DNA from: Sanguibacter gelidistatuariae
Lineage (GTDB): Bacteria > Actinomycetota > Actinomycetes > Actinomycetales > Cellulomonadaceae
Assembly (NCBI RefSeq): GCF_900096585.1
Contig: NZ_FMYH01000003.1
Span: 310,001-374,000 of the forward strand
Length of the DNA: 64,000 bases
Reading direction: 5' to 3'
Positions 51,005-60,230 of the stretch are shown here, piece after piece. Position numbers and translations under genes: made by a program. The notes below the pieces were generated by a model. That model was not told where the DNA came from. It saw only the letters and a list, made by a program, of their open reading frames with translations, and did not search any database. Within the stretch, counting starts at the first letter, position 1, and each line of letters begins with the position of its first letter.

Positions 51005-52036
51005 ATGACCTCCTCCGACCCCCAGGGCGGCGCTGGATCGCAGGACGCTGCCGGCCGGCGGATTGCCGCGCATCCGCCAGGCAACCGGCAGCGCCAGACG
51101 CAGGGAGCGGCCCGCGAGCGGCGGGCCAGCGCCCCGGACGGCTTCGTCGTGGTCGACAAGCCCGCAGGCTGGACGAGCCACGACGTGGTCGCCCGGATGC
51201 GCGGGCTGGCTGCGACCCGCAAGGTCGGTCACGCCGGGACGCTCGACCCGATGGCCACCGGCGTGCTCGTCATCGGCGTCGGGCGGGCGACCCGCCTGCT
51301 GACCTACGTGGTCGGTGAGGACAAGGAGTACGCCACGACGATCCGGCTCGGCGTGGGCACCACGACGGACGATGCTGAGGGCGAGGCAACCACCACGGCC
51401 GGAGCGGGCGCCGTCGAGCAGGCCGCGCTGGCCCGCGGGGTCGCCTCGCTCACGGGGGACATCCTCCAGGTCCCGAGCTCCGTCTCGGCAATCAAGGTGG
51501 ACGGTCAGCGGGCCTACGCCCGGGTGCGCGCGGGGCAGTCCGTCGAGCTGGCCGCGCGTCCGGTGACCGTCAGCCGCTTCGAGGTGACCGCTCAGCGCAG
51601 CGCCGTCGTCGGCGGCACGGTGGTGCTCGACGTCGACGCGACCGTCGTATGCACCTCCGGGACGTACATCCGCGCCCTGGCCCGTGACCTCGGCGACATG
51701 CTCGGCACGGGCGGGCACCTGACCATGCTGCGCCGCACCCGGGTGGGCGGGTATCACCTGGACGCCGCCCAGAGCCTCGAGTCCCTCCAGGCGCAGGTCA
51801 CCGAGAACGGGGTCATCGACGTGATGGCGCTGTCCGACGCGGCCCGTGCGACCTTCCCGGTCCGTGACCTCAGCGACGCTGAGGTCACGGCGCTCGGCTA
51901 CGGCAAGCGGCTCGTGCCGATCGGTGACGCCCGGGGCATGCACGCCGGGATCAGCTCCTCGAACGAGCTCATCGCGTTGCTCGAGGAGTCCGAGGAACGC
52001 TCTCAGCCGGTCGTGGTGTTCGCGCCCGCCGTATGA
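51005..52036 (+). CDS. truB: tRNA pseudouridine-55 synthase TruB
   Basis: Makes pseudouridine 55 in the T-loop of tRNA. It has 343 residues, with a ~45-residue basic, disordered N-terminal extension before GFVVVDKPAGWTSHDVV. The catalytic aspartate is Asp81 in GHAGTLDPMATGVL. ATG 51005 has CAAGGAG in front. The N-terminal extension could mean the real start is later, but there is no better ribosome site. Confidence 0.93.
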   Translation: MTSSDPQGGAGSQDAAGRRIAAHPPGNRQRQTQGAARERRASAPDGFVVVDKPAGWTSHDVVARMRGLAATRKVGHAGTLDPMATGVLVIGVGRATRLLTYVVGEDKEYATTIRLGVGTTTDDAEGEATTTAGAGAVEQAALARGVASLTGDILQVPSSVSAIKVDGQRAYARVRAGQSVELAARPVTVSRFEVTAQRSAVVGGTVVLDVDATVVCTSGTYIRALARDLGDMLGTGGHLTMLRRTRVGGYHLDAAQSLESLQAQVTENGVIDVMALSDAARATFPVRDLSDAEVTALGYGKRLVPIGDARGMHAGISSSNELIALLEESEERSQPVVVFAPAV

Positions 52037-52190
52037 GGCGCGTCCCCTCCGCCACGAGGCGCCCGTCACGCGGACGGTGAGGCGTGCGTCACCCCGGCTG
52101 TCCCAGTCCTGGACCATATTCCACCTCAGCGGGGTGGTCGTGGCAGGCTGGTCCCTGCGGTTCCCACCGCGTCGATCGTCAGGAGTTCGT

Positions 52191-53150
52191 GTGCAGCGTT
52201 GGAATGGTCTGAGCCAGGTCCCTGCGGGGGTCGGCCCCTCCGTGGTGACCATCGGCAACTTCGACGGCGTGCACCGTGGGCACGCGAAGGTCATCACGCG
52301 GCTCATCGAGCGCGCCCGCGAGCTGTCCGCGCGGTCGGTCGCGATCACCTTCGACCCGCACCCCGCCCAGGTGCACCGCCCCGCCGAGGCGCCGCCGCTC
52401 ATCTGCGGCCTGACGGACCGGCTCGACCTGCTCGAGGCTACCGGCCTGGACGCGGTCCTCGTGCTGCCCTACTCCCTCGACTTCGCCCAGCTCACCCCCC
52501 GCGACTTCGTCGCGGAGTACATCGTCGGTGCGCTCGGCGCGTGCACCGTGGCCGTCGGGCGGGACGTGCGCTTCGGCCTGAACAACTCCGGCACGCTGAC
52601 GACCATGATCGAGCTCGGTCAGGAGCTCGGCTTCACGGTCGAGGTGATCGACGACGTCGGCAACGACGCCGCTGCCCGCTGGTCTTCCTCCGCGGTGCGC
52701 GAGCTCTTGCTGGCGGGGCGTGTCACGGAGGCGGCGCGCGTGCTCGGCCGCCCGCACCGGCTGCGCGGCGTCGTCGTGCACGGGGACGCGCGCGGGCGTG
52801 AGCTCGGCTTCCCGACCGCGAACCTCAGCCAGGACGCCGAGGGCATGGTCCCGGCCGACGGCGTCTACGCCGGGTGGGTGCGCCGGCCGTCGTCCACGGA
52901 GGACGCCGTGCTGCCCGCCGCCATCTCGATCGGTACGAACCCGACCTTCGACGGGGTGCAGCGCCGGGTCGAGGCCTACGTCCTGGACCGTACCGACCTC
53001 GACCTGTACGGCGAGGAGATCCTCGTCGAGTTCGTCGAGCATCTGCGGCCCACGCTGCGCTTCGACGGCCTCGAGCCGCTCGTCATCCAGATGCACGACG
53101 ACGTCGTGCAAGCCCGGGAGATCCTGGCCGGCGGGCCGGCGGACAGGTAG
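52191..53150 (+). CDS. ribF: Bifunctional riboflavin kinase/FAD synthetase
   Basis: Converts riboflavin to FMN and FAD. It has 319 residues. The FAD synthetase half has VTIGNFDGVHRGHAKVI, TFDPHP and SSSAVRELL. The riboflavin kinase half has GRELGFPTANL and SIGTNPTFDG. GTG 52191 follows AGGAG with five bases between. The 154-base gap upstream has a CATATT that could be a −10 but no FMN riboswitch-like sequence that I recognise. Confidence 0.95.
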   Translation: MQRWNGLSQVPAGVGPSVVTIGNFDGVHRGHAKVITRLIERARELSARSVAITFDPHPAQVHRPAEAPPLICGLTDRLDLLEATGLDAVLVLPYSLDFAQLTPRDFVAEYIVGALGACTVAVGRDVRFGLNNSGTLTTMIELGQELGFTVEVIDDVGNDAAARWSSSAVRELLLAGRVTEAARVLGRPHRLRGVVVHGDARGRELGFPTANLSQDAEGMVPADGVYAGWVRRPSSTEDAVLPAAISIGTNPTFDGVQRRVEAYVLDRTDLDLYGEEILVEFVEHLRPTLRFDGLEPLVIQMHDDVVQAREILAGGPADR

Positions 53151-53157
53151 CGCGCCG

Positions 53158-53850
53158 GTGTCCGGTGAGTCCTCGGTGCTGCGCGCACGCGACCTGAGCG
53201 TCGGCTATGCCGGGACGCCCGTGTGCGCACCGGTCGACATCTCGGTCGGGGCCGGGCAGATGCTCGCGATCATCGGCGCGAACGGGAGCGGGAAGTCGAC
53301 GCTGCTGCGCGCATTCCTGGGCCTCTTGGAGCCCCTCGCCGGGACGGTCGAGGTGCTCGGCCGCGAGGTCGACGAACGCGAACGTTCCTTCCGCGCTCAG
53401 GTCGCGGGTGTCCTGGACGCCGACGCCTATTTTCCCGGCCTGACCACCCGTGAGCACCTCGTGCTCACGGCACGCGGGCACGCCGTGCGGGCCGCCGGAT
53501 CCGTCGTGGACGACCTGCTGGACCAGTTCGGCCTGACCGACCATGCGAACGCGTTCCCCGAGTCGCTGTCCTCGGGGCAGCGGCGGCGGCTGCTGCTCGC
53601 CGCGGGATTCGTCCGTCCCCGCCAGATCCTGGTCCTCGACGAACCCGAGCAGCGCCTGGACGTGCGCATGCGCCGCACCCTCGTGCAGATGTTGCGGGAG
53701 GACGCCGCCCGCGGCGTGAGCATCGTCTTCGCCACCCACGACGAGGAGCTCGTCCGGGGCACGGGAGCATCGGCGTTGCTCATGGCCGACGACGCGTGCT
53801 CTGTGCTCAGCCCGGCCGACGCCGTGGCCGCGCTGGCCCGAGGGCTGTGA
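53158..53850 (+). CDS. ABC transporter ATP-binding protein
   Basis: 230-residue ATPase. Walker A is IGANGSGKSTLL (near residue 40), the signature is LSSGQRRRLLLAAGF, Walker B is ILVLDEPEQRLD, and the switch is ATHDEE. The signature LSSGQ and the DEPEQ instead of DEPT/S are slightly unusual. It is coupled (TGATG) to the large membrane protein downstream, which is presumably its permease. It starts 7 bases after ribF, at GTG 53158; GTG 53176 is an alternative with a better ribosome site. Confidence 0.87.
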   Translation: MSGESSVLRARDLSVGYAGTPVCAPVDISVGAGQMLAIIGANGSGKSTLLRAFLGLLEPLAGTVEVLGREVDERERSFRAQVAGVLDADAYFPGLTTREHLVLTARGHAVRAAGSVVDDLLDQFGLTDHANAFPESLSSGQRRRLLLAAGFVRPRQILVLDEPEQRLDVRMRRTLVQMLREDAARGVSIVFATHDEELVRGTGASALLMADDACSVLSPADAVAALARGL

Positions 53851-55472
53851 TGCTGCCTCGGCTCGAGACCGACCCGGAGGAGGAGTTCACGGGCGCCGAG
53901 ATCCGGGACCTGACCGCCCGGGTGACGGCGTCGCACCGACGCTACGGGGTGGGCACGGTCGTCGCGGACATCGTCTCAGTGGTCGCCTCGGCCGCGATCG
54001 TGGTTGGTCTGGTGATCGGGGCCTCGGGCGTGGTCCGTGACCTGCTCGTCGCTCCGCCCAGCGGGCCCACGAGCCCTGATCTCTCGACGTCTGGTCTCTC
54101 CCTCGCCACGGTGCGGGTCCTCCTGCTGGTCGCGGGGGCCGCGCTGGCCACCGGGCTGGCCGCGCGCCTCGGGCCGCTTGCGGTGTCCGGGGCTGGCCTG
54201 CGGTGGTGGCTGCCGATGCCGGTGGACCGCAGAGGTCTGCTCACTCCGCGGTACGTTCAAGGGCTGCTCCTGTGGTCGGCCGCCGGTGCCGCCTTCGTCA
54301 TGGTCGTGACGACGTCGACCGGAGGGCCGGTCACGGCGGGGACCCTCGTGACGAGCGTCGCGACGGGGGCGGTGTGCGGGGCGCTGCTTGTCATGTCGGT
54401 CGGCCTCGTCCAGCGACGCCGAACGGTCGTGGCGGCGACTGTCGTCGCGAGCGATCTGATCTTCGCGCTGACGCCGGTCCTCGGCGTCGGGCTCCTGACG
54501 GTGGGCGCGACCGAGGTGGGCGGGGACGATGCCTGGTGGCGGGGCGTCACAGGGGAGGGGGGTGATGCGTGGTGGGGCGGTGCTTGGTGGTGGGGCGGTG
54601 GTGGGCCCGTGTGGACGGTGCTGGCCCTGCTCGGATCGGCCGCCGTGGCCGGTGCGTGGCGGTGGCACCGGAGCCTGGAGACGCTGGGCGCTGTCGCACT
54701 GACGCCCGCGGCCTCAGTGGTCGAGCGGGCGGGAGGCGCCGTGGTGTCGCTCGACCTGCGTGAGCTCGGCCGGGCACTGGATCGCCCGGGCGTACTGAGA
54801 TCGCCTCGACGGTCCCGTGACCAGAGGTGGGTGCGGGGGCCGGTGACGGCGCTGCTTGCCGCCGAGGCGGTGGCCGTGGCGCGGAATCCGACCGTGATCG
54901 CGCAGGTGCTGGGTCTCGGTGCATTGATCGTGGTCGCCCGGGAGGTCCCCGTGCTCAGCGGCGGCCTCGGGCTTGCCGTCGTGCTGCTGGTCGTGGGGAT
55001 CCGCAGCGCTCAGCTCGGGGCGCAGGGGGCGCGGTCGGCGGAGGTTTCGCCGGTGCTCGACTCACTGCTGCCGCTCAGTGCCCGGGCGACCCGGTTGGTG
55101 CGCGCCGTCGTGCCTGCCGTGGCGGTCTTCGTGAGCCTGGCCGTCGGCTGCGCTCCGCAGGTGGTGGAGGACCCGCGATGGCTCGCGCTCCTGGCTGCCG
55201 GGGCAGGGTGCTTCGGCGCGGCGGCCGTGCGCGGTGCCTATCGGCGAGCGCCCACCTGGTCCGCCCCGCTGCTGGCGACTCCAGCGGGCGCGGTGCCGAC
55301 CGGCGCGCTGTCCATGGTGACCACAGGACCCGACCTCGCGGCGCTAGGAGCGATCCCGCTGCTCGCCGCGGTCGTCACCGGCGCGCCTGGGTGGGGGACC
55401 GTGGCGCTGCAGGTGCTGTTCTCGGCCGCGGCGCTGGCCGTGTGCTCGCGGGTCCGGCGCGGGATCGCATGA
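53850..55472 (+). CDS. Multi-pass membrane protein (DUF6297-like), likely permease of the adjacent ATPase
   Basis: 540 residues with about 10–12 hydrophobic helices in two clusters joined by a cytoplasmic stretch (SLDLRELGRALDRPGVLRSPRRSRDQRW). A Trp/Gly-rich loop with three short Trp clusters (DDAWWRG, DAWWGGA, WWWGGGG) lies at about residues 229–253. Proteins of this shape following a small ATPase are classed as DUF6297 in actinobacteria; I am not certain of the family. The one-base overlap with the ATPase supports a shared complex. Substrate unknown. Confidence 0.7.
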   Translation: MLPRLETDPEEEFTGAEIRDLTARVTASHRRYGVGTVVADIVSVVASAAIVVGLVIGASGVVRDLLVAPPSGPTSPDLSTSGLSLATVRVLLLVAGAALATGLAARLGPLAVSGAGLRWWLPMPVDRRGLLTPRYVQGLLLWSAAGAAFVMVVTTSTGGPVTAGTLVTSVATGAVCGALLVMSVGLVQRRRTVVAATVVASDLIFALTPVLGVGLLTVGATEVGGDDAWWRGVTGEGGDAWWGGAWWWGGGGPVWTVLALLGSAAVAGAWRWHRSLETLGAVALTPAASVVERAGGAVVSLDLRELGRALDRPGVLRSPRRSRDQRWVRGPVTALLAAEAVAVARNPTVIAQVLGLGALIVVAREVPVLSGGLGLAVVLLVVGIRSAQLGAQGARSAEVSPVLDSLLPLSARATRLVRAVVPAVAVFVSLAVGCAPQVVEDPRWLALLAAGAGCFGAAAVRGAYRRAPTWSAPLLATPAGAVPTGALSMVTTGPDLAALGAIPLLAAVVTGAPGWGTVALQVLFSAAALAVCSRVRRGIA

Positions 55473-55493
55473 GGCGCCAGCAGACGGCGGGCG

Positions 55494-56021
55494 TCAGGAG
55501 TGCGGGCGAGTGACGTCCCACAGGTGGTGCGCGACGTCGTGCATGAGGTAGCGGGCGAGGGACTCGACCGTGAACCGGGAGCCGTCGCTGCGCAGGCCGG
55601 CGCGGTTCGCCGCAGCTGGGGGGATCGCCTCGAGCGCGGCCGCGAGGGCCTCACCCGCCGCGACCAGCTGGTCGGCGACGACGAGCGGATCTAGCTCGCC
55701 GTAGCGACCTGCGGTGGCCGCGGCGTCCTGGTCCCAGTCCTCCAGGAGCGGGTCGTCCTCGGTGATCATCCGGGCGAAGCGCCCGGAGAAGACCACGAAG
55801 ACGTCCCGGACGTGGGCCCCGTACTCCAGGACTGACCACGTGTGGTCGTCGGGCCGGGTGGCCACGTCGGCGCGGCCCAAGATCGCGGGCCAGCGCTCGA
55901 CGTCGGCCTGCAGCCGAGCCGGGATGTCGGCCAGCGCAGCGGCCGGAGCGTCGAATCCGCACTCCGGGCACGCCCGCTCGGTCACCCAGGTCCAGTTCTT
56001 CGTGTCCGGAGAGATGGTCAT
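55494..56021 (-). CDS. DinB-superfamily protein
   Basis: 175 residues, a four-helix DinB fold. WSVLEYGAHVRDVFVVFSGRFARMI and SLARYLMHDVAHHLWDV carry the histidines that bind metal in this family. The N-terminus has WVTERACPECGFD, a CPxCG motif resembling a zinc ribbon, common in this subgroup. The catalytic role is unknown; relatives act as thiol-dependent transferases. It lies 47 bases downstream of the ABC ATPase on the same strand and may be in its operon. Confidence 0.82.
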   Translation of the reverse strand: MTISPDTKNWTWVTERACPECGFDAPAAALADIPARLQADVERWPAILGRADVATRPDDHTWSVLEYGAHVRDVFVVFSGRFARMITEDDPLLEDWDQDAAATAGRYGELDPLVVADQLVAAGEALAAALEAIPPAAANRAGLRSDGSRFTVESLARYLMHDVAHHLWDVTRPHS

Positions 56022-56068
56022 GGCCGCAGCATATGCCCGCAGGTCGTGGCGGATCGCCTTGAGTCGGC

Positions 56069-56809
56069 TCAGGCCCGCGCCGGCTGAGCGGCAGGCGCCG
56101 ACGTGCCTGTAGTCCCCGCGGTCCGCGCGCTGATGCGCCCATCAACCAGGTGGACCCGGTCGGTGATCGACCCGAGGGTCGCCTCGTCATGGGTGACGAT
56201 GATCGTGGCCGCCCCGGACTCGCGGGTGAGCGCGGTGATCAGCTCGATGATCTGCAGACCTCGGTCGTGGTCGAGGGCCGACGTGGGCTCGTCGACGAGG
56301 AGAACCTCGGGGGAGTTCATCATCGCCCGAGCGATCGCCGTGCGCTGACGTTGCCCGCCCGAGAGCTGCGCGGGCCGCTTCGACGCCCACGGAGCCATCC
56401 CGACGGCGTCGAGCAGGTCCATCGCGCGGGTCCGCGCCGAGCGCGGTCGATTGCCGCGCAGGTGCGCCACGAGCTCGAGCTGCTCGACGGCGGTCAGGGA
56501 GTCGATGAGCTGCGGCTGCTGGAAGACGATGCCGATCCGTTCGCGTCGCAGCCGCGCGCTCGCGGCGTCGGACGTGGCCTCGGGGTGGTCGGCCGGGGCG
56601 TTGACGACGTCCGCGCCGATGCGCACGAGTCCCTTGGTCGGGCGGGTGAGCGTCGAGGCGACCGCGAGCAGGCTTGACTTGCCCGACCCGGACGGGCCGA
56701 GGATCGCGGTCGCGGTGCCGGGGGAGACGGTGAGGCTGACGTCGTCGACCGCCGTGAGGTCGTGGTCGCCGTCGGGGTAGGTCAGGGTGATGTGGTCCAG
56801 GGTGAGCAT
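56069..56809 (-). CDS. ABC transporter ATP-binding protein (MacB/LolD type)
   Basis: 246 residues. Walker A is LGPSGSGKSSLL, the Q-loop is GIVFQQPQLIDSLT, the signature is LSGGQRQRTAIARA, Walker B is VLLVDEPTSALD, and the switch histidine is in IIVTHDEATL. This class partners FtsX-like permeases such as the gene 41 bases upstream. The start is ATG 56809. It probably responds to the divergent two-component system, by analogy with antimicrobial-peptide or lipid-stress modules. Confidence 0.9.
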   Translation of the reverse strand: MLTLDHITLTYPDGDHDLTAVDDVSLTVSPGTATAILGPSGSGKSSLLAVASTLTRPTKGLVRIGADVVNAPADHPEATSDAASARLRRERIGIVFQQPQLIDSLTAVEQLELVAHLRGNRPRSARTRAMDLLDAVGMAPWASKRPAQLSGGQRQRTAIARAMMNSPEVLLVDEPTSALDHDRGLQIIELITALTRESGAATIIVTHDEATLGSITDRVHLVDGRISARTAGTTGTSAPAAQPARA

Positions 56810-56850
56810 GAGGAGACCTTTCTGTCGGTAGGGGTGCGGTTGGCCGGCAG

Positions 56851-57954
56851 CTAGCGGGCGGCGAGTGCGGCGTGCGGGTCGATCCGGGTGATCCGGACGA
56901 CCGCGAGCAGCGCGCCGACCAGGCCGAGCGCCGCGAGGAGCAGGGCCGGAACGACGATCGTGCTTGCGCCGATGACCACCGGCATGACCTGAGCGGCGAC
57001 CAGGCCGAGGCCCGCGGCGAGCAGCGCGCCGGCCCCGGTCCCGAGCGCCAGGACGATCAGCGCCTGACCGATCGCGTCCTTCAACAGGTACCGGTTGGAC
57101 GCGCCGAGGGCCTTGAGCACGGCGATGTCGCGGCCGCGGTTGATCGTCCAGACCGTGAAGAACGCGCCCACGACCAGCGCGGAGATCGCGACGAGGAAGG
57201 TCTGCATCATGGTCAGCGAGAGGTTCTCGGCCGCGAAGGAGCTGATCGCGGAGCGGGAGTCGCTGAGCCCCAGGGTCTGGGTCTTGAGGTCGGTGTCTGC
57301 CGCGGTGATGGCTCCGGAGGGTAGTGCCGAGCCGTCGGCGGTCTGGATCGCGACGACGGTGGCGACCAGGTCGGCGTCGGCGGTCGCGCCGCTCCCGCCG
57401 CGCGCACCCACAGACTGCCAGTCGGCGAGCGAGATCCAGACGACCGGGGTGTGGGCATACTCGGCATCGGATGAGGCGACGGCGTGCACGGTGAGCGTCT
57501 GCGAGCCGAGAGCGAGCGAGTCCCCGGCCTTCGCCCCGAGCGCCTCCGCAGCGCCCGAGGAGAGGATGACCGCGCCGTCGGCCACGGTCCCTGGCGCAAG
57601 TGGGGAACCAGGCACGACGCCGAAGGCCGTCACCGCCGCGGTCGTGTCGGCCACGCTGGCGCGGGTCTGGGCGACGCCGAGCGGCTCGGCGCTCGTGACC
57701 CCGGCGACCTGAGCCCAGCCTTCCCACTGTGCAGGGTCGACCTGGGACTCCGTGAAGCTCGGATCGGATCCGGCGGCCTGCGAGAAGGCCAGGTGGGTCG
57801 CGGGAAGGTCGACGATCCCGGAGGTGCTCGCCCGGCCAAGACCGGCCGTGAGGCTTGCGAGGAAGCCGACGAGCACAGTGATGAGGGCGATGACGGAAGT
57901 CATGAGGACGAAGCGGCCCTTGGCGAACCGCAGGTCTCTGAGTGCGACGAACAT
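56851..57954 (-). CDS. FtsX/MacB-like ABC transporter permease
   Basis: 367 residues. One N-terminal membrane helix (FVLMTSVIALITVLVGFLASL) is followed by an extracytoplasmic domain of about 190 residues, then three more helices with the FtsX motif (VVGAFFTVWTINRGRDIAVLKALGASNRYLLKD). This four-helix plan matches type VII ABC (MacB) transporters, which act mechanically rather than as conventional pores. First gene of the minus-strand operon; its promoter lies in the gap shared with the sensor kinase. Confidence 0.9.
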   Translation of the reverse strand: MFVALRDLRFAKGRFVLMTSVIALITVLVGFLASLTAGLGRASTSGIVDLPATHLAFSQAAGSDPSFTESQVDPAQWEGWAQVAGVTSAEPLGVAQTRASVADTTAAVTAFGVVPGSPLAPGTVADGAVILSSGAAEALGAKAGDSLALGSQTLTVHAVASSDAEYAHTPVVWISLADWQSVGARGGSGATADADLVATVVAIQTADGSALPSGAITAADTDLKTQTLGLSDSRSAISSFAAENLSLTMMQTFLVAISALVVGAFFTVWTINRGRDIAVLKALGASNRYLLKDAIGQALIVLALGTGAGALLAAGLGLVAAQVMPVVIGASTIVVPALLLAALGLVGALLAVVRITRIDPHAALAAR

Positions 57955-58008
57955 GGTGGTCCTCTCGTGGACGGGGATATGTGACTGCTCCCAGCCTGCC
58001 GCGGAGGA

Positions 58009-58025
58009 CCTGATCGCAGATCAGG
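58009..58025. promoter_or_regulatory. Perfect palindrome in the permease/kinase divergent gap
   Basis: CCTGATC-GCA-GATCAGG. Placed 55 bases from the permease start, it is a candidate operator for the response regulator. Its core equals the inverted repeat upstream of xerC. Confidence 0.5.
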
Positions 58026-58067
58026 CGGGTGGATGTTCCTGGCCTGCCACATGGTTGGTCCCCAGGT

Positions 58068-58115
58068 CAACCGTTTGGTTGATGCACCACGAGCTGGTGT
58101 CGGTACGGTGGAGCG
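58068..58115 (+). promoter_or_regulatory. Promoter of the two-component genes with inverted repeat
   Basis: CAACC-GTTT-GGTTG (58068–58081) overlaps a TTGATG −35-like sequence (58079–58084). TACGGT (58104–58109) would be the −10, six bases before the GTG start at 58116 (leaderless layout). TGGT-N6-ACCA lies at 58076–58089. Confidence 0.45.
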
Positions 58116-59378
58116 GTGAAACCCCTCAACGTCATCAAGGCCGCCCGTGGGCTCCAGGTCGGCCTCGATGTCCTCATCGGTGCGCTCCTCGTGCTGCTGG
58201 TCGCGACGTCGCTGGCCGACGGCGAGACGCATCGCGGTTGGCTGGCGCTCGGTGTGGTCGCCTTCGTGGGGGTCTACGTGGCTGGTCGGCTGACCGTCCA
58301 TGTCAGCGACTACTCGGTCGACGCCCCGCGTGGACAGCTGTGGCCGGGTGGCGCGTGGATGATCGCGCTCGGCGTCACCTGGGCCGGGCTGCTGCTCCTG
58401 GGCGACGCTGCGTTGTGGATGGCGTTCCCGCTGATGTTCCTGCAGATGCACGTGCTCGGCCCCCGGCGTGGGGTGCTGGCCGTGACCGGCACGACGGTGC
58501 TCGCCGTCGCGGGCGCGCTGCACAACGGGCTCACGCCCGTCGGCTCGGTCTTCGGTCCCGTGGTCGGAGCTGCGGTGGCCGTCGGGGTGGTGCTCGGGTT
58601 CGAGGGGGTCGTCCGGGAGTCCCAGCAGCGTCAGGCGGTCATCGCCGAGCTGACCCGCACGCGGACCGAGCTCGCGCGCGCCGAGCGGGAGCAGGCCACC
58701 GCGCACGAGCGGGAGCGCTTGGCGCGGGAGATCCACGACACCCTGGCCCAGGGCTTCTCTTCGATCAACCTCCTCCTGCGGGCGGCGGACAAGTCGCTCG
58801 AGGACGGCGACGTTGCCACGGCCCGGGAACGGATCGCCGTCGCGCGCGACGCCGCGCACGAGAACCTCGACGAGGCGCGCCGCGTGGTCAAGGCACTGGC
58901 CCCGTCCGGGCTCGAGGCCACTTCGCTCACCGGCGCGCTCGAGCGCCTCGCGGCGCAGTCGACCGCGCGGTCGGACATCACCTGGCACGTCAGCGTGAGC
59001 GGGGAGCCGCGTGAGCTCCCGCTCACGGTCGAGGCGACGCTGCTGCGGATTGCGCAGTCCGCGGCGGCGAACGTCGTCCAGCACTCGGGTGCTGCGCGCG
59101 CGGACCTGACGGTGACCTACCTGGACGGCGGCGTCGCGCTCGACGTCGTCGACGACGGGCACGGCTTCGATCCCGGGCGGCCGGCGGCGGGGGCAGGCGG
59201 TTTTGGGCTGCCGGCGATGCGGTCGAGGATCGCCGAGCTCGGCGGGACGCTGACCGTGGAGTCGGCTCCGGACGGGCGGTCGGGTACGGCGCTCGCGGTC
59301 TATGTGCCGCTCGTGGGGACCGCGGACGATACGGATGTGGCGACCGCGGACGAGCCGGAAGAGGAGAGGGCGTCATGA
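58116..59378 (+). CDS. Sensor histidine kinase (HisKA_3/NarL-partner type)
   Basis: 420 residues. Four to five N-terminal membrane helices with little extracytoplasmic sequence (so it may sense the membrane or a transporter, as LiaS/DesK types do), a coiled linker, the dimerisation domain with phospho-acceptor His207 in [20 protein letters not shown], and an ATPase domain with [11 protein letters not shown] and [17 protein letters not shown]. Its stop overlaps the response regulator start (ATGA). Divergent from the FtsX–ATPase operon. Confidence 0.92.
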   Translation: MKPLNVIKAARGLQVGLDVLIGALLVLLVATSLADGETHRGWLALGVVAFVGVYVAGRLTVHVSDYSVDAPRGQLWPGGAWMIALGVTWAGLLLLGDAALWMAFPLMFLQMHVLGPRRGVLAVTGTTVLAVAGALHNGLTPVGSVFGPVVGAAVAVGVVLGFEGVVRESQQRQAVIAELTRTRTELARAEREQATAHERERLAREIHDTLAQGFSSINLLLRAADKSLEDGDVATARERIAVARDAAHENLDEARRVVKALAPSGLEATSLTGALERLAAQSTARSDITWHVSVSGEPRELPLTVEATLLRIAQSAAANVVQHSGAARADLTVTYLDGGVALDVVDDGHGFDPGRPAAGAGGFGLPAMRSRIAELGGTLTVESAPDGRSGTALAVYVPLVGTADDTDVATADEPEEERAS

Positions 59379-60172
59379 CCGCAGCGGTGAGGAGTGGTGG
59401 AGAGATGCAGATCGGTGACGGTGCGGTGGTGACCAGCGGCATGGTGGTGACCAGCGGCATGGTGGTGACCGGTGACGGGCCTGTCAAGGACATGAACGTC
59501 AAGGACATGAACGGGGCGGCGAACGACGGCGACAGGAGCGCGACGCTCGCCGTGGTGCTGACCGACGACCACCCGATCGTGCGTGCGGGGTTGCGTGCGG
59601 TGATCGACGCAGAGCCGGACATGTCCGTGGTCGCGGAGTTCGCGACGGCCGAGGACCTGCTCGCCGCGGTCCGCGGCGGGCAGCACGCCGATGTCATCTG
59701 CCTGGACCTGCGGTTCGGCCCCGGCCGGATGACCGGGTCGCGGGCCGCCGCCGAGCTCAGTGCCATGGCAGGCCCGCCGGTGCTCATCCTGACCACGTAC
59801 GACTCCGACGCTGAGATTCTCTCTGCCGTCGAGGCGGGTGCGACGGGCTACCTGCTCAAGGACGCGCCGACCGAGGAGCTGACGACGGCGATCCGCGCGG
59901 CGGCGGCCGGCCAGGTCGCGCTCGGGCCGGCCGTGCAACGCAAGCTCTTGGGTCGGCTCCGCGCCCCGTCGGTGTCGCTGACCCGGCGAGAGCTCGAGGT
60001 GCTCGCGCTCGTGGCCGCCGGACGGTCCAACGACGAGGTCGCGGCGGAGCTGTTCCTGTCGCGGGCAACGGTCAAGACGCACCTGGTGCACATCTTCGAC
60101 AAGCTCGGGGTGCAGTCCCGCACTGCCGCGGTGGCGCGTGCGCGTGAGCGGGGAGTGTTGGCGGAGCAGTAG
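59375..60172 (+). CDS. NarL/LuxR family response regulator
   Basis: 265 residues. The receiver domain starts only near residue 58 ([20 protein letters not shown]), with the phospho-aspartate in [10 protein letters not shown]. The helix-turn-helix is [45 protein letters not shown]. The ~55 residues before the receiver consist of two short tandem repeats and look disordered, which is not normal for the family. Expected to regulate the adjacent ABC operon. Confidence 0.92.
   Translation: MTAAVRSGGEMQIGDGAVVTSGMVVTSGMVVTGDGPVKDMNVKDMNGAANDGDRSATLAVVLTDDHPIVRAGLRAVIDAEPDMSVVAEFATAEDLLAAVRGGQHADVICLDLRFGPGRMTGSRAAAELSAMAGPPVLILTTYDSDAEILSAVEAGATGYLLKDAPTEELTTAIRAAAAGQVALGPAVQRKLLGRLRAPSVSLTRRELEVLALVAAGRSNDEVAAELFLSRATVKTHLVHIFDKLGVQSRTAAVARARERGVLAEQ
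59425..59512 (+). repeat. Tandem micro-repeats in the response regulator N-terminus
   Basis: An 18-bp unit (VVTSGM) at 59425–59442 and 59443–59460, with a third partial copy, and a 15-bp unit (VKDMN) at 59483–59497 and 59498–59512. Both are multiples of three and exact, so they probably arose recently by slippage. Confidence 0.85.
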
Positions 60173-60230
60173 GAAGGCTTGGGGGAGGGAGACCCCGCAC
60201 CCCCGTCTGCGGACCGCCCCGCCATGCTGT

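Noticed and set aside
48535-51222. 895-residue minus-strand open frame opposite infB and rbfA
   Set aside because: Shadow of IF-2 and RbfA codons; it has no motif and no ribosome site.
52037-52190. Possible FMN riboswitch before ribF
   Set aside because: The conserved FMN-element blocks are not visible, and the gap is too short and unstructured for the full aptamer.
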